This document shows, piece by piece, positions 7,182 through 9,090 of a stretch of DNA of 9,090 nucleotides. The notes beneath the pieces were generated by a model that saw only the letters and a list, made by a program, of their open reading frames with translations, had not been told where the DNA came from and made no database searches. A program made the position numbers and the translations under genes. The stretch comes from Spirochaetaceae bacterium. GTDB lineage: Bacteria; Spirochaetota; Spirochaetia; Treponematales; Breznakiellaceae. Positions within the stretch are counted from its first letter, which is position 1. Each line of letters opens with the position of its first letter. The stretch is from NCBI GenBank assembly GCA_031265025.1, contig JAISDF010000194.1:1-9090 (forward strand). The letters are read 5' to 3'.

Positions 7182-7274
7182 TTATTTCAGGATAAACAAA
7201 ACGGCGAAAACCAAGGTGGAAAAAATAAAACAGCCCAGACCGAAATTAAGAAGTTTATTTCTGGAAACGATCAT
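7182..7274 (-). CDS. Small single-pass membrane protein, 30 residues (unrecognised)
   Basis: The second gene of a two-gene unit. The ATG at 7274 is preceded by GAGG six bases upstream, overlapping the stop of the preceding small gene. The product begins MIVSRNKLLNF and continues as one hydrophobic helix (about residues 11-29, GLGCFIFSTLVFAVLFIL) with a terminal Lys. The basic N-terminus suggests an N-in orientation. The frame stays open upstream for 31 more codons, but those residues are charged and out of character, and the internal ATG has the ribosome site. I do not recognise a family. Possibilities include a type I toxin-like peptide or a small regulatory membrane subunit; neither is shown. 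The 7110-7181 stretch after it has a short GGAGC/GCTCC hairpin without a T-run. Confidence 0.5.
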   Translation of the reverse strand: MIVSRNKLLNFGLGCFIFSTLVFAVLFILK

Positions 7275-7282
7275 GTTATACC

Positions 7283-7429
7283 TCACTTCATCGCCATTAT
7301 CAGGGTGGCGATAGCGGAAATCAGGGCGGCAAGAGCGGCTATCAGGCCAGAAACGGCCACAATCCACGGTGCGGCATTTCGCCCCTTCTCTTTGTTTTTT
7401 GGTAACAGGGGCTCTTTTCTCCTTGCCAT
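7283..7429 (-). CDS. Small single-pass membrane protein, 48 residues (unrecognised)
   Basis: The first gene of the pair. The ATG at 7429 opens a frame of 48 codons ending at TGA 7285-7283. The first 18 residues are basic (MARRKEPLLPKNKEKGRN), followed by PW and one long Ala/Ile/Leu helix (about residues 22-46, with SGLIAALAALISAIATLIMA), ending MK. A cytoplasmic cationic tail and a single membrane span are expected. The -10 box ends only five bases before the ATG, so the message would start at or next to the initiation codon (leaderless), which fits the absence of an SD. The gap to the next gene is eight bases. I do not recognise a homologue. Coding status rests on promoter, spacing and composition. 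Confidence 0.5.
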   Translation of the reverse strand: MARRKEPLLPKNKEKGRNAAPWIVAVSGLIAALAALISAIATLIMAMK

Positions 7430-7434
7430 AGTTA

Positions 7435-7477
7435 AATATACGCTTTACAGAGAGAATGTCAAGCCGAATTACTTGAC
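7435..7477 (-). promoter_or_regulatory. Promoter of the small membrane-protein pair, with dyad over the -35
   Basis: On the minus strand, -35 TTGACA (7462-7457), a 16-bp spacer and -10 TATATT (7440-7435) form one of the best promoters in the window. A perfect dyad GTCAAG-N8-CTTGAC (7458-7477) overlaps the -35 and may be an operator. The predicted start falls on the ATG of the 48-codon gene. Confidence 0.6.
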
Positions 7478-7546
7478 CGGAGCATTAACCCCCTGAAAGC
7501 AAACCGCTTTTTTTCACGTTTGCATACCGCAGATATAGCGTGGTCT

Positions 7547-7563
7547 GCTGAGCTACGCGCCCG
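7547..7563 (-). pseudogene. Truncated tRNA-Val 5' end (17-bp direct repeat, copy 2)
   Basis: On the minus strand this reads CGGGCGCGTAGCTCAGC, exactly the base before the tRNA plus its first 16 nt. After it the sequence departs (AGACCACG...), and no D-stem partner, anticodon arm or T arm follows, so no tRNA can fold. A promoter with tRNA-like spacing lies directly upstream, supporting a formerly complete tRNA gene. Confidence 0.75.
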
Positions 7564-7572
7564 TCCGTACAC

Positions 7573-7600
7573 CTTATCCGGCTCGCCGGGAACTTGTCAA
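7573..7600 (-). promoter_or_regulatory. Promoter reading into the truncated tRNA
   Basis: On the minus strand TTGACA (7600-7595) is followed after 16 bp by GATAAG (7578-7573). The predicted start is about five bases before the tRNA-like 5' end, the short leader usual for tRNA genes. The -35 is embedded in a small CTTG-N-CAAG palindrome. Confidence 0.5.
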
Positions 7601-7650
7601 GAGCCGGTATCGGTTGGGGTTAGGAACGGATTGAACGCCACCATTCGGCG

Positions 7651-7675
7651 GCCAGGCGCCATTCATGGCGCCGGC
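7651..7675 (-). other. GC-rich inverted repeat downstream of the acyltransferase gene
   Basis: GGCGCCAT-TC-ATGGCGCC (7655-7672) is extended by GCC/GGC across one bulged base, and a second GCCGGC pair sits beside it at 7671-7686. It lies 36 bases after the plsC stop on the minus strand. No T-run follows on either strand, so it is a strong structure but not a typical terminator. Confidence 0.5.
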
Positions 7676-7710
7676 TGTTTGCCGGCGGCAGTGTGGAAAT
7701 GCGCGCCCCT

Positions 7711-8463
7711 TCAAATTTTCTGTAATGGGGCGGTTTCAGAGCTTGACTGTTGGAGCGCGTTTTCGATGACCGCGTAAACCTGGGCGGAAAGCCGCTGTTT
7801 TCTTTCTTCAGGGGAGAGGCCGGCGGTTTCGATCACCGGTGAAAAGACCACGTGTACCGGGACCGAAGCGACCCGGTAGTTTTTTTCGAAGATGTCGTAG
7901 CTTCCGCTTATGGCTACGGGAACTATGACCGCGCCGGACTGGGTGGCAAGTTTGAAGGAGCCGGCCTTGAAGGGCTGGAGGCCCCTGCCTTTGCTCCGGG
8001 TTCCTTCGGGAAAGATGATCATGGCGCCGCCTTCTTTAATCCGCTTGATGCCGGTCGTAATGGTATGGACAGCCTTCCGTATGTTTTTCCTGTCTATGAA
8101 AAGGCCGCCCAAAAGCCATATCCACATATTCAACAGGGGTATAAAGAACAGTTCTTTTTTGGCGATAAAGCCGAAGGGCCGCTTAAAGAGGGCCAGGGCC
8201 AGGACTATGTCGAAAATTCCCACGTGGTTGCTTACAAAACAGACACCGCCTGAGACGGGGATGTTCTCCCGGCCCTGTACGCTGAGTTTGCAGCCGCTTA
8301 ACGCGATGACGGACCAGGCCCAGGCGCGGGCCGTGAGGCTGACAATAACGGACATGGGCTTCTTGAGCCCCGGAAGGCTTAAAATGGCCGCGGCTATTCC
8401 TATGGGCGTTACCGCGATCATGGAGATGACAACATAGATAAACATCAGTACGGTCTTACACAA
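7711..8463 (-). CDS. plsC: 1-acyl-sn-glycerol-3-phosphate acyltransferase (PlsC family)
   Basis: PlsC-type enzymes acylate lysophosphatidate to phosphatidate at the cytoplasmic membrane face in phospholipid synthesis. The sequence has N-terminal membrane helices (two hydrophobic runs within about the first 60 residues), the catalytic NHVGIFD (an NHx4D motif), a GGLFIDRKN block, the substrate-binding FPEGTRSKGRG, and VIVPVAISGSYDIFEK, all in family order. The 250-residue length is normal. The start is a TTG at 8463, chosen because GGGGAG lies six bases before it; a TTG seven codons upstream (8484) also fits but has no SD. A later ATG lacks an SD and would cut into the first helix. The acyl or glycerophosphate substrate could differ, because this family also contains lipid A and ornithine lipid enzymes. 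The gene is transcribed divergently from the MmgE/PrpD gene. Confidence 0.92.
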   Translation of the reverse strand: MCKTVLMFIYVVISMIAVTPIGIAAAILSLPGLKKPMSVIVSLTARAWAWSVIALSGCKLSVQGRENIPVSGGVCFVSNHVGIFDIVLALALFKRPFGFIAKKELFFIPLLNMWIWLLGGLFIDRKNIRKAVHTITTGIKRIKEGGAMIIFPEGTRSKGRGLQPFKAGSFKLATQSGAVIVPVAISGSYDIFEKNYRVASVPVHVVFSPVIETAGLSPEERKQRLSAQVYAVIENALQQSSSETAPLQKI

Positions 8464-8503
8464 AATACGCTCCCCGGCTTTCAACAGAGCCGATTTCTAG
8501 TTA

Positions 8504-8533
8504 AGTATACACCGGCAGGAGCCGGAAAGTAAA
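8504..8533 (-). promoter_or_regulatory. Predicted plsC promoter with dyad in the spacer
   Basis: On the minus strand TTTACT (8533-8528) lies 18 bp from TATACT (8509-8504), placing the start near 8497 and a leader of about 34 nt before the TTG at 8463. The spacer itself is a perfect dyad, CCGGC-AGGA-GCCGG (8512-8525), a position where a bound regulator would block RNA polymerase. Confidence 0.55.
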
Positions 8534-8535
8534 TG

Positions 8536-8565
8536 CGGCGAATTGCCTCCGTGGTACGGCGAATT
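8536..8565. repeat. Tandem CGGCGAATT repeats, 21-bp period
   Basis: CGGCGAATT occurs at 8536-8544 and 8557-8565, each followed by CCTC (with one extra base in the first copy). The period of 21 bp, two helical turns, puts both on the same DNA face directly upstream of the plsC -35. These may be binding sites of a regulator. Confidence 0.4.
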
Positions 8566-8619
8566 CCTCACGTCAAAACTGTACCATAACCGGAACATTG
8601 ACCCATAATCTTTCGGTGG

Positions 8620-8657
8620 TTGAGTACATTTCCGATGATATATTATGGTTATGTACT
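8620..8657 (+). promoter_or_regulatory. Candidate promoter/operator for the MmgE/PrpD gene
   Basis: TTGAGT (8620-8625) lies 15 bp from TATTAT (8641-8646), short for a sigma70 promoter but in the right place, about 90 bases before the start codon. The region is framed by a perfect 7-bp inverted repeat, AGTACAT/ATGTACT (8623-8629 and 8651-8657). A small GCCGC/GCGGC hairpin follows at 8666-8681. Confidence 0.35.
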
Positions 8658-8736
8658 TTGGCATGGCCGCCGTTTCGCGGCGTGTCATTATATACGGGAA
8701 ATCAACAAGCTCGCCTGAAAGGATAGGAGGGGATGG

Positions 8737-9090
8737 GTGAAAGACTTTTTCAGAAATATTTCGGAGCATTTCTATTCCCTGGAATTGAACGGTTTTGACC
8801 GGGAAACGCTTCATCAGGCCAAACGATGCCTTCTTGATTATACAGGATGCGCGGTCTTTTCAGCCGCCAGCAAGCTCACGCCAAAAATCATTGATCTTAT
8901 AGAAAGTCTTGGAGGAACAGGGGGCCGGGCAAGCATCTGGGGTTCCAAAAACAAAACTTCCCCGGCGCTGGCCGCCTTTGCCAATTCACTCCGCACTTCA
9001 AACATTGAAATGGACGACTATTTCCCCGCGGGGACCGCCCATCCCGGGGTATATGTTATCCCGGCGGCGCTGGCCGCCGCGGAAGAAAAC
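8737..9090 (+). CDS. MmgE/PrpD family protein, N-terminal part (cut by window edge)
   Basis: The first 118 codons run to the right edge in frame. GTG at 8737 is the start: AGGAGG (8725-8730) lies six bases upstream, and the nearby ATG at 8733 is in another frame that soon stops. Family features visible: an N-terminal helix, CLLDYTGCAVFSAAS (31-45), a GG-turn followed by a WGSKNKTSPALAAFANS segment (68-84), the EMDDYFPAGTAHPG block (91-104) with Asp93-Asp94 and His102, and VIPAALAAAEE (107-117). Members include 2-methylcitrate dehydratase, aconitate decarboxylase and iminodisuccinate epimerase, and many are uncharacterised. The N-terminal quarter cannot separate these activities. It is divergent from plsC and appears to start its own transcription unit. 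Confidence 0.88.
   Translation, partial: MKDFFRNISEHFYSLELNGFDRETLHQAKRCLLDYTGCAVFSAASKLTPKIIDLIESLGGTGGRASIWGSKNKTSPALAAFANSLRTSNIEMDDYFPAGTAHPGVYVIPAALAAAEEN

Larger units (their letters stand above)
7021..7563. mobile_element. Possible mini-element inserted at the 5' end of tRNA-Val
   Basis: The stretch is bracketed by 17-bp direct repeats derived from the tRNA 5' end. It contains two tiny membrane-protein genes with a private promoter, and its left end (7021-7100) is very AT-rich and acts as the promoter side of the intact tRNA. Beyond the right repeat is a second tRNA-like promoter (7573-7600), as expected if that was the original tRNA promoter. This arrangement fits site-specific insertion with the repeat as core. 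No integrase or transposase is encoded, so if it is mobile it would be a satellite or a decayed remnant. Truncation of a tandem tRNA pair would also explain it. Confidence 0.35.

Noticed and set aside
7140..7496. 118-codon plus-strand ORF opposite the small membrane-protein genes
   Set aside because: Its start is not supported by an SD, and the minus-strand frames have promoter, SD and coherent membrane-protein character.
8497..8814. 105-codon minus-strand ORF across the divergent intergenic region
   Set aside because: It overlaps the start of the MmgE/PrpD gene and the plsC promoter; composition is not protein-like.
1..9090. CRISPR array or large phage/transposon genes
   Set aside because: No spaced repeat series and no integrase, transposase or phage structural motif was seen on either strand.

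Overview
The window most likely comes from a spirochaete, probably a Treponema-type organism of roughly balanced GC. The main reasons are a spirochaete-style LptD following uvrA with overlapping start and stop codons, a lipoprotein signal on the flavoprotein reductase, and a tRNA gene without an encoded CCA. This is inferred from protein character and gene order; no database search was made.

Layout, left to right. Everything from base 1 to 8484 is on the minus strand. (1) 1-1574: the 5' part (524 codons) of an lptD-like outer-membrane assembly gene, running off the left edge. (2) 1571-4405: complete uvrA, overlapping lptD by four bases (ATGA), so the two probably form one operon transcribed from an AT-rich promoter near 4635-4663. 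(3) 4716-4742: an intrinsic terminator ending the next unit. (4) 4773-6695: a 640-residue lipoprotein reductase of the flavocytochrome c / fumarate reductase-like family with an N-terminal FMN-binding domain. (5) 6946-7019: tRNA-Val(UAC). (6) 7182-7429: two tiny membrane-protein genes (48 and 30 codons) behind their own promoter. (7) 7547-7563: a 17-bp copy of the tRNA-Val 5' end with its own tRNA-like promoter. (8) 7711-8463: a PlsC-type acyltransferase. (9) 8484-8736: a divergent regulatory region. (10) 8737-9090: on the plus strand, the first 118 codons of an MmgE/PrpD family protein, running off the right edge.

The most interesting segment is about 7004-7563. A 17-bp direct repeat of the tRNA 5' end brackets an atypical, partly AT-rich stretch. 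That stretch holds two tandem small membrane proteins and supplies a new promoter to the intact tRNA. The truncated tRNA copy still sits beside what looks like the original tRNA promoter. This is what insertion of a very small element into the 5' end of a tRNA gene would leave. No integrase is present, and deletion within a tandem tRNA pair remains an alternative.

The housekeeping genes (uvrA DNA repair, lptD envelope assembly, plsC phospholipid synthesis) look normal. The reductase keeps the catalytic arginine and one substrate-binding half of fumarate reductases but not the other half, so its electron acceptor cannot be assigned.
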